From Gymnorhina tibicen (lineage: Eukaryota; Chordata; Aves; Passeriformes; Artamidae): a DNA stretch of 64,000 nt. The position numbers and the translations under genes were made by a program. This document shows positions 1 to 13,400 of the stretch, in pieces; the stretch's first letter is position 1; each line of letters opens with the position of its first letter. Under the pieces are notes generated by a model. That model saw nothing but the letters and a program-made list of their open reading frames with translations. It searched no databases and was not told the origin of the DNA. The stretch lies in contig VXAZ01008028.1 in assembly GCA_013399875.1 (NCBI GenBank), positions 124,001-188,000 of the forward strand, in the 5' to 3' direction.

Positions 1-1044
1 CCAACACAGGTGGAGAATCTGTCTCAGTTGTGGACCCCGCTTTCTGAAATGGAAGAATCTAACACCATGACCAGACCCTCATTAGCTTTCTCTGTTATGC
101 AGGATTATTTCCATTTATATTATGGAGCACTATTAGTTCGTACAGCATGGTTTCTGTCAAGAAGTGGTCCAGAGACTTCTTCAGCCTTCTAAAATATCTG
201 CCAGACCATCCGCAGTGGTCCATGGCTCATGACCATCTGTTGCAGAGATCCAGATCCTCGTCACTTATATTAAGGATACATTTGTCAGTTATAACAGTAA
301 TTGAGCTGCACTGACTTGAGGATGACTTGACTAATGGACTCTTTAGAGAGGTGCAGCCATACACAAGCAGGCATAACTGGCAATCATGAAACATTCTGCT
401 GAGCCCCCAAAAGTGGTGGAGGAATCCAGCTTCCCACGTCATCACCAACTGGTGGGCAATAAGAAAAAACTACCATCTCGCACACTATGTCTTTGCCCCT
501 GTGAACTTTTAAAATGGTGATGTTGTCATACTAATGAGGAGAAAGTGTTTAATTTATTAATTCATCTTTAAAAATTATGGGTGAAGTTGTGTACCTAGTC
601 ATGACATCTTTTCGTCATTTGATGCGTTAAAGAATGTTATATTTGGTGTCATCAAATGATCTCCCTTAATTATGACAATGGGTAACTATGGCCATTAAAG
701 TAATGACATTTGTTACCATCCCTGCTGGCAAGGGTAATGAATAATGAACAAGGCAAAATTTCCACAGAGACTTTATAGTCTTATATTCCACTCAGCAGCA
801 GACTAGAAAAACACAGAAACAAAATAGTGCCCTGAGGACAAAAAAAGTTTGAGTTTGAGGAAGACAAGACAGAAGCTTTAAAACACTAAAACACGCTAGC
901 CAAGAAAGATATGGATTAATGATGTGGCATAACAAAACCCCACCAAAACTTAAAAGCCTTGTGAGTAAATCCACCTTATTAGATCTGCAATATCACCCTA
1001 TATATTTTTTTCATAAAGAAAGACAAACCAGTTTTTAATGTGAC
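1..1044. other. Gene-free AT-rich stretch
   Basis: No gene or repeat family is recognised. A 60-residue open frame at 10-192 (+) runs off the left edge without a recognisable motif, and its downstream reading is broken by stops. A short - strand frame at 792-974 is leucine/cysteine-rich and looks like chance. Confidence 0.5.
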
Positions 1045-1535
1045 TGCCCACACCTGGAGTACGGTGTCCAGTTCTGGTCCCCACAACTCAAGCAAGTTGT
1101 AGACAGAGTGGAGATGGTCTGAAAGAGGCCACAAAAATATTCAAAGGGCTGGAAAGACAGAATAAGTTGGGTCTTTTCTCTCTGGAGAGAAGAAGGCTCT
1201 GGGGAACCCTCATCACAGAATTCCAGTACTTATAGGGTGGCTACAAAGAGGGTGGAGGGTCTCAAGAAGCCCATGGAGAAGGCAAGGGACAACAGGCATG
1301 AGTTGTACCAGAAGAGGATTCATCCAGATATGCAAAAGAACTTTTTTACACTGAGAACAATCAGCCACTGGAACAACCTCCCCAGGAATGTTGTAGAGTC
1401 CTCATCACTGGCACTTCTCAGAGGTGACTGGGCAGGGTTCTTAATAATCCCATATAGGTTCTAAAAGCTGGACCAGGTGATCTTTCAAGCTCCCTGCCAA
1501 TCTGTCCTATGGATTGTTCTGTGATTCCATGATTT
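1045..1535 (+). mobile_element. CR1 LINE fragment, sense
   Basis: This is the 3' part of a CR1 non-LTR retrotransposon. It opens with the CR1 phrase 'cacctggagtacggtgtcc', continues with 'ctggagagaagaaggctct' and 'ccactggaacaacctcccc', and closes with 'gattgttctgtgattccatg', a decayed form of the CR1 terminal octamer. The middle (about 1230-1340) is diverged from the commonest CR1 version. The 75-residue frame at 1237-1464 is only a translation of this LINE sequence. The copy is 5'-truncated and inactive. Confidence 0.88.
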
Positions 1536-4500
1536 TACACTGAGTCCCAGAGGTTGTTTTTATCCTGATCTTGAACAGAAAACCCCCTAGAATTAAGAGT
1601 GCAGGCATGTATTTTGAGATGCAGAAGAATTCTCTTTTTTCCCACCTACAAAAGTAACACTTAACCTATGTCTGTGATGCTTCCTAGTTTTGCTCCTGCA
1701 TATAAGCACAATGGATTCTGAATATAACAATATTTTATTTTCTTTCTGACATGAACATCCTGTGTATATGCAGAAAGGTACAGCATGTGTCTTGCAGTTA
1801 CACATTAAACTTCCATGAAAACTGATGCAATGTGGCACAGAGAGTGTTTCTGCCAAGAGGCATGAGGAAATGACATGGGCAAAGAACAGCTCAGGTAGGC
1901 CCACAGTTCATACCATAAATGCCACCAAACATGGTGCTGTGTTTGTTTTGTCCAAGAAAAAAGGAGAACAAGCACTTCATTAGTGCCCATTCTCTCTGCC
2001 CAGATTGTCTGTCCATCTACAGACCGAGCAGGGAGGAAATCTAAACTGAGCTAATCAGTGATTCCAGCTGAACTGCCATTATGCAAAACCTCTTCCACTA
2101 CCTGCAGGACCTACTGACCACTTTAAAATTGGTAAGGAGAACACTTCAGGCTGCTCTGACATGTGTTTTTCTAGAACGTGACATAGCTCTGCTGAAATGA
2201 ATGAAAGTATATTTTATAATAAGTGTCTTGCTGGCTTTTAATGAAATGATGCATTATTAGCAAAGATTAAAAGAACTAATTATGTACAGCGTGGTTGAAT
2301 GATGGCTGGGGGGAGAGAGATGATAACTATCTCTGTGCATTTGAAAACTGAACATTAAAAAAAGAAAAGATGTTTAATTTTTAAGGTAGCAGAGATGGGA
2401 CAGACTTTACTAATAAACCAAAAAAGCAGAACAAAAAAAAGAAAATCACAGCTGGAAATTCAGCAAAGGCAATTTTTGGCTCAATAGCAAATGGCTATTT
2501 TTCCACAAACTGAACTCCTCAAAGTGATTGTGAAATCTCTGTGAGTTTGACTACTAAAAGCAAAATGACAAAAAGTATATGAAAAGAACCCAAAGAATTA
2601 TTTCCTGAATATGGAAACCAGATTACCTGAATACATCTCAGACATAATGGACAGCTATGCCAGGAGAAAGGTCAGACTCTGGGCAGTGAGAATGATAATT
2701 CCTCCTGGTACTCTCATGGACGTGATTTAGCTCTTATCATGTAGGGATCCACAGCCTCTGAGATGAAAAACACCACAGTCAAAGACCATAATACCATTTT
2801 CCTGACATACAGATCTGTGAAAGTCAGGCTTCTTCAAGCACAGTTTTGATACCATGTTAAGAAAGTGGTTTAGAAATAAAAATATTTAAAGCAGAGTTTA
2901 AATAGCAGTTGTGACCACCAGGTTATATAATCTATCAGCTGGCTCTATAACTGTATTGGAATCCAATAAAAATGCCTTCAATAAAAATAAATGGCATAAA
3001 AACTATGCTGAAGTGGAATCTTAAAGGTAATAGATTTAAACATGGAGAGAAAGATTTGAATAATTTGACAAGGTATGGATAAAGAGTTTCACTAATTTCA
3101 AAATGGAGTTTGCTAATTTTATGTTTGCCTGTTGAAGAAGAGGGCTTGGTGCAACATCCCAGGAAATACCTACCTACCCTACATCCCAGGGGCACATCAA
3201 ATGGAAAAAAATGCTCACAACTGGAGCCTCAAAAGCAATGGAAGTTCAAAACAACCAACTAACTTTCTTTGTGGATGGAGCACATTTTCCCCCATGTACT
3301 GCTGGGCAGCAGGAGAGCTGGAACAGCATTTCAGTGAACGCCCTGGAATCTTTATCAAGGGCAGTAAAGCACTTTCCTTTACTGGTTTTTCCCCCGTACT
3401 CAGACTGTTAGGGACAGGCATGAGTTAATGGTATTTCCCCCTCCTCCCCTGTCTCCTCCCTCCAAAAAGCAGAAGTAAGGGGGAAATAGCTGATGCTACT
3501 ACTCCCAAGGAAGTCTCAGACCATCAGGAAATCAAAACTGAGTCTACAATTAATGTGACCAATTAAAAGAAAAAAAAGCTCCTTCAGCTTCGAGAAAATC
3601 TTTTTTTTCCCCCATTATGAATGTCTTATTCAGCTGAGGACAGTAAACAGTCTTATGTTCAGTGACAGATGTTACATTTAAATGGACTGGAAATGTGATG
3701 AACTATCCAGTTTTGTCCCACAAAGGCTGCAGTTTCACTGGAGTGAAACACTGCGAAAATGGCAACCAACCAGCCCAGATTTATGAGCAATCCAGAGGAC
3801 ACAGGATATGGAACATGATCAAGAGCATAAAACACCTGAACTCCTTTAAAATATTGAACCTTTAGAACATTATGTTCACTAAATACGACTTAGTTGACAA
3901 AAAAATGAACAGGTATGAACACTATGTGGATTAGTTTGGAAATGATTTACAGCTCAGTGCACAGTCCAGACTATGTATTCTCTGCTTATTTGGATTCTGT
4001 GTGCAAACTGTCTGTGCATGAGAAGTAAAAAAGAAGAAATAGGAAAATTAATTAGACTAGAATTACTACTTAACACCATATTAAAAGAAATTAAGAAGCT
4101 CAGTAGAAGCCAGATCAGAAAGGACCTTAAAACAAACAAATGGATTAGGTTTGATGTGGAAAAGCAGAGCTCATGGACGTGTAGTAAAAATGGGTAATAG
4201 GATCAGAGGAATGAGGGAGGAAGCACTCCTACTGGGAGTCTCTGGTGTAAATTGTAGATTAAGACAAATTTTGTCCAGGGCATGAGAAGAGGAGGATGTG
4301 GTAGTGAAGACTGCAGACACTGAATATTCCAGACAATGAAGCTTGTGAATATTACTGACAATTTTCAACAGGCTCTGGCACAAATGTCATGAGGTGCTTT
4401 TCCCTCTCCTAAGGTATGGTGATGATTTACTTTTCACAGTTCAAATTGTTCCTAAATTTGAAAAGCTTGTCAGTAAATCCAGATCTTTGGTCCTCTGTTC

Positions 4501-4584
4501 AAAAATATTATTCTTTCCAAAAGAACAAAGCCAGACTTTTGGCCTCCTGGGTTTGGAAAAGAAACACAGTGAAGTTTGACTGAG
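1536..4584. other. Gene-free stretch
   Basis: Unique-looking AT-rich DNA. Overlapping short frames at 2935-3428 on both strands and at 1593-1990 (-) have no domain, signal peptide or supporting splice context. A short T/C run lies near 3600-3613. Nothing else is seen. Confidence 0.5.
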
Positions 4585-4730
4585 TTGTGGCTGTTCCATC
4601 TCTGGAAGTGTCCAAGGCTGGGTTGGATGGGTCTTGGAGCAAGCTGGTCTAGTGAAAAGTGCAGGAGAGGTTGGAACCAGATGATTTTTAAGATTGCCTT
4701 CAACCCTAACCTTTCTGTGACTCTACGACT
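4585..4730 (+). mobile_element. CR1 LINE 3' end, sense
   Basis: A short CR1 3' end. 'tgtggctgttccatctctgg' is followed by 'gtccaaggctgggttggatg', 'cttggagcaagctgg', and the terminal 'ccttcaaccctaacctttctgtgactc'-type ending (4698-4725). It is 5'-truncated to about 145 bp. The retained 3' end fits target-primed reverse transcription with early termination. Confidence 0.9.
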
Positions 4731-7700
4731 GTATTTCTTTTTCTTTAGTAAATACTTAATACACTTAGCAGGTAGGAGATAAGAGGTCGTGTGCTTGTTT
4801 TCCTTTCTGTGAAGTCCACTTCCCCAGCCAGAAGACTACAAACAAACCCAAACCTATTTTATGTCTGAACTCTCAAGCTGAGAAATTACCAAATTTGAAA
4901 CCAGAACAGCAGCACCCGTTGATAACTTTCTTATCAAGGTGTTTCCACAACGAAGCAGAGTGAGAATCTCAGTTTAATTTGAGTTAGTCTCATTCTAAAT
5001 CCTTGTATCAGATACTCTCACATTACAATTTTTGTTATACATAACAAGAGTTCAATAATCTTTAAGAATTTTGACTTAAAAACTAGATGTTTTATAAAAA
5101 AGGTCAAGAACAAAGGTTCTTAATATAACAGGAATATTTCATCATGTGCCACTTGTCTGATTTTGCTACACAGCCTTACTAAAAACTGACTGTTAATGGC
5201 AATCAGAGTTTATGCTGAAAGCACAAAAATATAAAAAACAAAACAAAAACCAATGCCCCCCAAAAATCCAATAAACAAAATAAAATTTTAAATGAATAAA
5301 TATTACCTAAATTGACAAAGGGAAATATTCATGATTGATGTAATTCCACAAAACACAGGAGTATTAATTATGAGCAAGACACCATATGTAGAAATCTTTT
5401 GTGTATTATATTCTGTGATGTGGTAGAGTTCAGATCATTTGTTTTTTAATGATTAATGAAGTCAGAGCATGTGTTTTTTTCCTACAAAAATGAAGCAGAT
5501 GGATCCGTCAGAGCTTTATAAGGTTCAAATTAAAGATGAGGATTTTCCTCTCCACTGTTTGCCTTCATTCTACGGGGGAGAAGGGCAGTGAGAAGGAAGA
5601 GTAAGTGCTATTTCTTTGATCAAATGAATTTAGGATTCTGCATGAATTCTGAATATACCCCTAGGTGTTTGGGGGTTTTTCTTCTTTTTTTTTTAAGCAG
5701 TTGGGTTTTCAAGTGGGTAAACTGTATTTTATTCCTTCTCAAGAAATTTATATTCTTATTTCTTAATAAGCCATTCCCGAAAGGCTTTCAAGAGGGTTGC
5801 ATTGCAATGGGGGTTTATTGCTCTGCAGTTGTATTGTTACTAGAATTCAGTCTCTGGCTCAAAAAAAAAGCCTATAGGCAAAACTAAATCAATTTAATCC
5901 AGTTTAGCATCCTCCAGGGTCTTTCCGCAGTTATCACAGCACAGATATTTGGGATCTTTTCAGCTTATGCAACTGTTAAATCAGAGCAAAGAACCAAGAC
6001 TGCTCCTGGGATTTCTAGAACAGAAATACTTGCCCAAAAACATCATACAGAGCATGTGTTTAAAATCCAACCTTCTTCACAGCTGCACAGTAGCTTTTCT
6101 CCTCCTTATCAAATTTACTAATCATGACAATTGTTGTTCTGAGTTTACTTGATACACAGTTGTCCCGCAGGTGTGCTCCAGCCCTTGTTCTGTTAAGACT
6201 ATCAGAATTCCAAACATTTCAGTCCAAGAAAGGAGATCCTCACATCTACTCCAATATATTTTTCTTTCTAAATGTAGGTAAGACCAGTGTAAAGGCTGTG
6301 TGCACATCCAGACATGAAAACTGCTTACTCACACTAATACTGTTGCAGAGGCTTTATCACACTCCCACTGTGTCCTAATTATGAAGTGATTTTTAAGAGC
6401 TTCCACGTTTACCAGAGAGACAGATATGACAATTGATAGGTATCAATTTGTCTGTCTCTGGGACTCAGGTGTCCATATAGCAAACTGGAGACCTACAACC
6501 TGGGTGATGTTCTCTGGAATGCTGTCCCACAATGACACCCAATTTTACCCCAGGGTTGCTGCTTCCCGGCATTTTGAGATTCCAATTCAACATTGGAAAG
6601 ATCAAACCCCATGGACCCAAACCTTCCTGTTAGCACAGGTAAGCTGCAGAATTGCCCAAACTGTCTGGGAGCCAGAGAGAAACATCATTGCACTAAATCA
6701 CTTTACAGCAAGCCCAGTGATGACTTTTTCTATTACACAGAGAAAACATCCCCAGGAGAGCTCATGTTTCCCCCACTGTTACAAGCTCATGGTTTGATTC
6801 CTCCAAAGAACATTAAAATCTCTTTTGCACAGTGATACTGCTCAGCTTTGCTTGGATTTCATGAAATTTTTAACCTTTTCAGTCTTTTTAAGATGAAGTG
6901 GCTAAAGTTCAAATAGGGCCAGGTGTGCAGTGCTCACTCCAGCTGTGTATTAGGCAGGCTTGGAGGGACAAGATCTCACAGCTGACCTGAACAGAAGGGA
7001 AATCACACATGAACCACAGACAAACCTTTTAGGTTGATCATAAGTGTTGGGGATCACAACTGGGTAGCAAAATGCACACCAAGCACCTTGGTGCTTTCAT
7101 GAATTTTGCCCCTCACCCCTAATCCAAATGGTTATCTCTGGTCATTTGATTTGGAGATTGAGTCACCATGTGGGACTGGGCATCAAACAGTCACTCTAAT
7201 ACAAACCTGAAATTAATTAAATTTACCTAGTAGGAAGGAAATACTATGTTGTAATTTGAATGCTTTCCTGGACACTATCTGTTTAATCACACATCAGTCT
7301 GCCCGACTATAATTGAATCCTCTTAATTAATTTAATCCACTGTCCACCACTCCACATTATTCTGAAGAAAAGAAAACCTTTCCCGGCAGATTGCAAACAA
7401 GAATTGCATCCTTTTTTTTCCAAAACTGCTCTGATAGAAATCATCTTAATGAAAACTTGATACAAAATCTGAAGCAAAAATATGAGCATGAAGATAATAT
7501 CTGCATTTCCTATTGAAATACTGTGCAGATTTCAGTGCCATTGCAAGAAGTTACCTAAAGAGTTAAGAGAGACTTTACAGATACATCTGTCTGCAGTACC
7601 AGCCTGTGTGGTACAAGAGAAAGGGAGCCTGCTGTAAGAATATAAACCTCTAATAAGATGAGAGACTTTTACTAAGCCACTCATGCTTGAAGTCTATTGA

Positions 7701-9350
7701 AAGATAATCTTTGGTACAGTACTTCCAGAAAAGACGTGAACTGAAATCAATATCCAGTAAAAAACAGATTAAGAGACCGAGCTAAAGAAATCAGAAGTTA
7801 CTCAGCAGAACAGACATATATCTTAAAGATTATCACTGATCATGAAAGCATAGGGTCTCTTTAGATCCTGGGAGAGAGCAATTTCTAAGGACGAGGTCAT
7901 GTCTCCTCTTTCATTTTAGGTATAAATCCCTGTAGTACAATAAATTTTAAATCTCCATATTTTAATTAAAAAAAAAAAGAAGGTTCAGATATCATCTGAT
8001 CACGGGGAGAAAAATCCAGTTCTGTACAAAAAGGAGCTTCTTTTCACTCACACATTTGAATATGTCTTTGTTTTTCTCTCTATGAAAAGAGACAATTCAT
8101 TTCTGAGATGAAAGATGATCTTGCAGCCGGGAAATGAACATTCCGCAAAGGTGAGGTTATTGCCAACATCTTCAGAGACCTTTGGCCAATTTTATTACTC
8201 TCTAATGCCATTCCTGACTCCAAAATGTCAATAGTAATAGTGTGCATCCTTCCTACTCAGGTGGCCAATGCTTTAGACCTGCCATAAACAATTTCCATGA
8301 AAATAAGCCCATAATTTCCCACTACAAAATTATCTGTATCACAATAGCCATTTTGTCCTCTCCTTTGCTATATGTTAACAGAATCAATTTGAATTTTGGT
8401 TTTCAAAACCAAGAAATGCTCTTCTTTAACCTTTTGATTACTGCTATTAAGAAGACACAAGACCCAAAATTTAACAGCAGAAAAAGGCCAAATATCTTAA
8501 CAGGAATGGATTTCACATGTGAATTATTAATTTCAGCAGATTAAACAAACCTATTTTAGTGAACAGCATAGTAACTTATTTCCACTGTGACACAATTCAA
8601 ATCCTGGTCTACCCAGCACCGAAAAAAAATATAAAGGGAAAAGAATACCAGAAGGAATTAAGAAGATATTCTATTTTGTTCTTCAATAAAGTGTATTTAG
8701 CATTGAACATTGTTTAATATTTCCAACATGCATCCATAATTTTTTGAGTCCCCATTCAGCAGGGAGTATCTTTCAACTTCAAAATACCAAACTTCATAAT
8801 AAATTCAAATATTCCATCCAATTCTATGTTCTCAATCCTGTAAAAAGGAAAGAATCTTTTAAAAGCATATGCTACCAAATTTGTTTGGTTTCTTTGTCCT
8901 CTGGATTACTTTTTTCCTGATTTAAAGTTTTATTCTGATGCTTCCTAAAAAAAGTTTCACATTCTTAGGTGGGTTTTTCATTATCCTTCACTATTCTTTC
9001 TTTTATCATTAGAAGAAGTAAAAGTTTAAATATGTAAAAACATAAGAGCTCCCCAGAAGTTGACAACTTTGAAATCCTCCTTCTGCTACAAAAACAGACT
9101 TTTTCTTTCCAGGACCAGATTTAAGTTTGCTATCCTAAAGTGAAGCTTCTCTTCCCACCACACCATTCCTTCCATGGCCATTTACGCACAGACACGTTGT
9201 TTTCTCTATGCTTTCAACACCAAAACATGAAATAAAGGGAAGAGAAATTGTCCTCCCCAAAATACAAAAAGCCTGAAAACACAGCAATGATGAGACATTT
9301 GATCTTTTCCTTCTACTCAGTACCAGGAAGACTCATGGACATTTTGGAGT
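4731..9350. other. Long gene-free AT-rich stretch
   Basis: About 4.6 kb with no recognised gene or repeat. It holds an A-rich patch near 5220-5300, T runs near 5683-5695 and 18 or so short chance frames. The only segment singled out is the splice-flanked open segment at 6469-6638, listed separately. Confidence 0.5.
6469..6638 (+). other. Candidate exon, unidentified
   Basis: A 170-bp segment opens after a pyrimidine-rich acceptor ('tctgtctctgggactcag') and closes at a near-consensus donor (CAG|GTAAGC, GT at 6639). One frame is open throughout, starting VHIANWRPTTWVMFSG and ending KDQTPWTQTFLLAQ, with phase 1 at the left and phase 0 at the right. The open frame extends to 6797, past the donor. 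I recognise no family or motif, and no neighbouring exon was found to join it. It may be a non-coding RNA exon or a chance pseudo-exon, which are common in AT-rich vertebrate DNA. Confidence 0.15.
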
Positions 9351-9692
9351 GGGGAAGGGTCGCAATGTTGATTCAAGAGTTGGAGCATCTGTCACGTGAG
9401 AAAACGCTGAGATCACTTGTGCAGCTCAGCCTGGAGAAGAGAAGGCTCAGGAGGATCTTCTCAACATGGATAAACCCCTGAGGTAATGCAGAGAAGAGAG
9501 CCCAGCTCTTCATGGTGGTCACTGAATGGACAAGAGGCAATGGGTACTAATGGAAATACAGGAAATTCTATTTAAACATGAGAAAAAACTAGTTTATTGT
9601 GAAGGAGACTGAATGCTGAAATAGGTTGCCCAGAGAGGTTTTAGGGTCTCCATTACTGGCCTCTTCCAATCTCTATGATTCTGGGATTCTAC
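9351..9692 (+). mobile_element. CR1 LINE fragment, sense, internally deleted
   Basis: This belongs to a CR1 variant with 'cagcctggagaagagaaggc', 'ggacaagaggcaatgggtac', 'atggaaatacaggaaattct' and 'taggttgcccagagaggttt'. The final part jumps from 'ggtctccattactggcctc' to 'ccaatctctatgattctgg', so about 100 bp of the usual segment before the 3' end (the part carrying the 'gttggactagatgatc' phrase) is missing. It differs in subfamily from the copies that carry 'ggccctggcacagg'. Confidence 0.88.
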
Positions 9693-10039
9693 AGTTTACA
9701 ATAAATGTTGAACCTTCCAGAAAATAGTGATGTAAATACCTTAAATGCTTGTTTTTTCATACTTGAGTAAGAGCTCATAAGCACATTGCATCCTAAGCTT
9801 GCTTCTAATATCCCCCACAAGAAATTCCAGTTGTGCCATCCCAGTTGACAAAACCTCCAAGTTTTAAACAATTTTCCTGTGAAATCTTCCTTCTCCATCT
9901 GAAAAAAACCCCACAGGAAAAAAAAAATATTATCTAGAAAAACAGACCTATCTTAGTCCCTGGGTGTCTGCAGAGTTGTTTCTCTGCATCTTATTCTCAC
10001 TCCTCCCTCCAAGTGAAGTCACTGGGGCTTGGGGTTTTT
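9693..10039. other. Short gene-free stretch
   Basis: Nothing recognised. A 69-residue - strand frame (9689-9898) overlaps the CR1 end and has no motif. Confidence 0.5.
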
Positions 10040-10440
10040 TTCCCTTCATAAGTCTGTTATCCCAGAGGCACCACCACCACCACTGATGGGCTTGGCCTTG
10101 GCCAGCAGCGGGTCTGGCTTAGAGCTGTCTGGAATTCATTCCTTGGACATGGGGGAAGTTTCCAGGAGCTTCTCACTGAAGCCACCCCTGTACCCCGCCC
10201 TGCTCCCAAAACCTGGCCACACAAGCCCAATACAACCTATTTCTCACAGCTTCTGCAGCCTGTAACAAGGAGGGCTGATCCTGTGATATTCCGCCTGTTG
10301 GCTTTTCTTTTCTTCTTTCCCGCACCCTCTGTTCCTCTGATGTGAAAGTAAAGCTGTATTTTCACTGCAGAGCTTCATTTCTTGTGTGTACCTTGAATCT
10401 CACTCTCAGTTGCTCTTGGTCTCTCCCTTGATCAAGCACA
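10040..10440 (+). mobile_element. Possible LTR-like fragment
   Basis: This GC-richer segment contains 'gccttggccagcagcgggtc', 'acatgggggaagtttccagg', 'gaagccacccctgtaccccg', 'aagcccaatacaacc' and then 'gtaaagctgtattttcactg' before a pyrimidine-rich tail. The order resembles the U3/R/U5 layout of avian ERV LTRs as I remember it, with an altered polyadenylation signal (AGTAAA for AATAAA). I could not define TG...CA ends or a target duplication, so this may be a truncated LTR or merely GC-richer unique DNA. Confidence 0.22.
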
Positions 10441-13400
10441 GCCTTAAGCCTGCACTTGTGCTTTCACAGAGTTACCCCAGCTAGAGGCTTGAATTTGGGA
10501 CAGCTTGTGGGACTTCAAAGCAATAGAATTACCCACTCCGAAAGGAGGGGAAATTATCCCCTTGCACTGACAGTTGTTTACTTCCATTTTTCCCTTGTGT
10601 TCTCATGACCAGGCACGTTGTCTCCCGGTCCATCACTTTTCAAGCTGGCACATCCCAAAGAGTCACAGAAAAAGATGTGCTGTCTTCAGTTAAACTTGGA
10701 TAGCAGCTCTTCCCTCTCTTTTCGACCCAGCAGACTGCAGAGGGAGGCTGAGACCCCGCTGTGTTTTAGCACAAGAAAAAGGGCAGATTCCTTGCGCGTC
10801 ATCTTCAGGGTGCAGGTGCTGAGGGAAAGGCCAGATTAACGTGCTGCTCAAATCTGGGTGGTGATCACTGAAAGGGACTTTGCAAGTCAAACATTAACAT
10901 TCATTCAATTACAAAGTTCCCAGACAATACACCCTAAGGAAATTGCACTCGATCCTTATGTTTGTGTGTGTCCAAGCTCCTTGGTCTTTTGCTAACTTGC
11001 TCCCAATTAAAATATTGCACATATTTTTACTGATGTCAGAAGGCAAAACATTTTGGAGCTTGTCAGCAGGGGAGGAGTCCTGAGTGGTGTCTAAGAAGGA
11101 GAAGCAGAGGTGTATATGACGGTTGCATCCAGGAAGAGCTCTGTGTAATCAGATTTTAAGTGTTTCTGCTTCAGTACATAGTCATAAATGTCAGCTGAAA
11201 GTTAACTTTGTTGTTTATCACATGCATGTTAATAACTTAACTGAAAACCAAAGTGCTCTATTGATTGCAAATGTAAATTGGCAATGCTGTGGTCTCTGCC
11301 TGCCAGTCAATGACAGCAGCAGGAGTCAGGGAGGCAAAAACAGAATAAGGGAGCTGATTACAGAAGGCACTGAAGGAAGAGATAAATGCTAGAGAATATT
11401 TTTGTATTTCAGTATCAGCAGACTCCCTACAATACAACTCTTCATGCAGCAGCTGATAAAGATTCAATCCCTATAGCCTGTTTCTTTCAATTTAAAGCTC
11501 AGATGAGACACACACACACACACACGCATCCCCACTGCCCCACCACAACCTCCTTCAGGGAAGAGCAAGAAGCAATGCTGGGTTACAGGAGACAGCCTCT
11601 CAGGGACCACTATCTGGACTGACAGCTGCTGGATGGAATCAAGGGCTCCAGGAACACCTCACTCTTCTCCCCAGCTCTACTTTTACTGACAAGAATGGCA
11701 TAAAACTTTCAAGAGTGACCATATCCAGAGCAAACAGATGCAAGCAACTGGCAACATTTCAAGAGGGTGATCAAAAATCTTCCTTTGGGAAGAGAGAGGG
11801 CAGCTTTCTTGTGAAGATGGGCTTTTCTCTACAGGATCTACAAAGGTTTTGGCAAAATCCTTTTTTGTTAATGTAAACACTTTAATATTCCTTGATTTTT
11901 TATACTGATAAAAATTCATTTGGTATCAACAAAGACTTACTCAGTGCTAGAGTCAATAAGTACTTAAAATCTTGGGTTTACAATTCACCCCTCCCTGCCA
12001 TTAAATTCCCAGCTATCAAACAGCACATTATTTTGTAATTCTTCTGTGAATGTGTTTCCATATTGTTTACAATAATAAGACTCAAATTCACTTGAACTCC
12101 TAATTACCAGTGTAGTCTGAGTAGCTCTGAATCCGACCCCTATTATTGTATTATTATGCAGAAAGGGTCATAAGTGTGATTTGATTGATGCTATTTGTTT
12201 CCTGTACACAATGAGAGTTTCCCTCTGAGCACAGCAGATACTGTCTACAACAATATTGTTATGGAGATAAAGCACTGTGGAGACATCTTTTAAAGCAGAA
12301 TTAAAATAATTCACAAGCAGCTGAACTAGGGAATCCTGTGTTCCTGGGTATCGGAGCCCCATCTCCTACAGCTTTCCGTCATCATCTGTTCCCAAAATAT
12401 TTTCCCTGTTAAAACAGTCAGTACAGGAAAAGCCACTGTGATGCTCCAGCTGCCTTGTCGTGGGTCTGGACTGTTCCCTGGGGAGCTGTACCTGGTTTTA
12501 AGCTGCCCACACATCAATCGGGATGTGCTGCTGGAAACACTGGCTGGCCAACCAACACAGGTTGAGCTTATGTGGTTTTCTTTGCTTGGAAACACTAGTT
12601 TGGGTTGTTTGCCTATTCAGACAGAATTGTCACAAAACATTTGACCCTTATCGCTCTCCATTTGCCACTTCTGACAAATGGAGCAACAACAGCCAGCAGA
12701 TTCAAAAAGCATAAAGAGGAAATGAAGCATCAGATACACAAAGAACTCGATCTGATCAGCCTCACTTACACACAAAATTATTCTGGTCCTCCTTCTTCAG
12801 ATCTGTTTAAAAGATTTATTTCCAACTCCACCAAAACTTCTAGGAGTCAGGCAAACATATACTAATCTGATAATAAATAATTTATATAAGCATATAACCT
12901 GCTAATTTCAGACATGGGTAAGGTGAAGCCCCATCAAATTTCTAATACTAGGGGGAAAAAAGAAGATAAAGAAAAAACGGTTTTGTTAGATACACAATAA
13001 GAATGCTGTAAAAATCCCTAAAGCCTTAAAATGTCAAGTGACAAATTATTGTATAAATTACTATTTAAATCAAGTAGTTGTTGACTTGATTTTTTGAAGA
13101 AACTATAATTGAAGTACTTGAAAATTTTTTTGCTGCCTATATAAAATAAAATAATTGCATAATTAGCACATAATTACTTTCAGGAGTGACTAATTTTGGA
13201 TTCTATTAAGTATGTATTAATTGTTGTGCTGGCAACTGCAAAACAAAAAGTCAAAAAGTGAAAACCTTCCCCTGTCAAGGTCAGCATTTGCATTATAAGA
13301 CAATCAAAATAGTGTTAAATCAATGGATAGTCCAACATGCAGTGGCTGCAGGGCACAGGGCAGTGACATGGAAGGACAGCTTGGGACTCACAAGGCATTG

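Noticed and set aside
8104..8146. Donor-like AAAG|GTGAGG with an upstream AG as a mini-exon
   Set aside because: All three frames between the sites contain stops, and no transcript evidence can be inferred.
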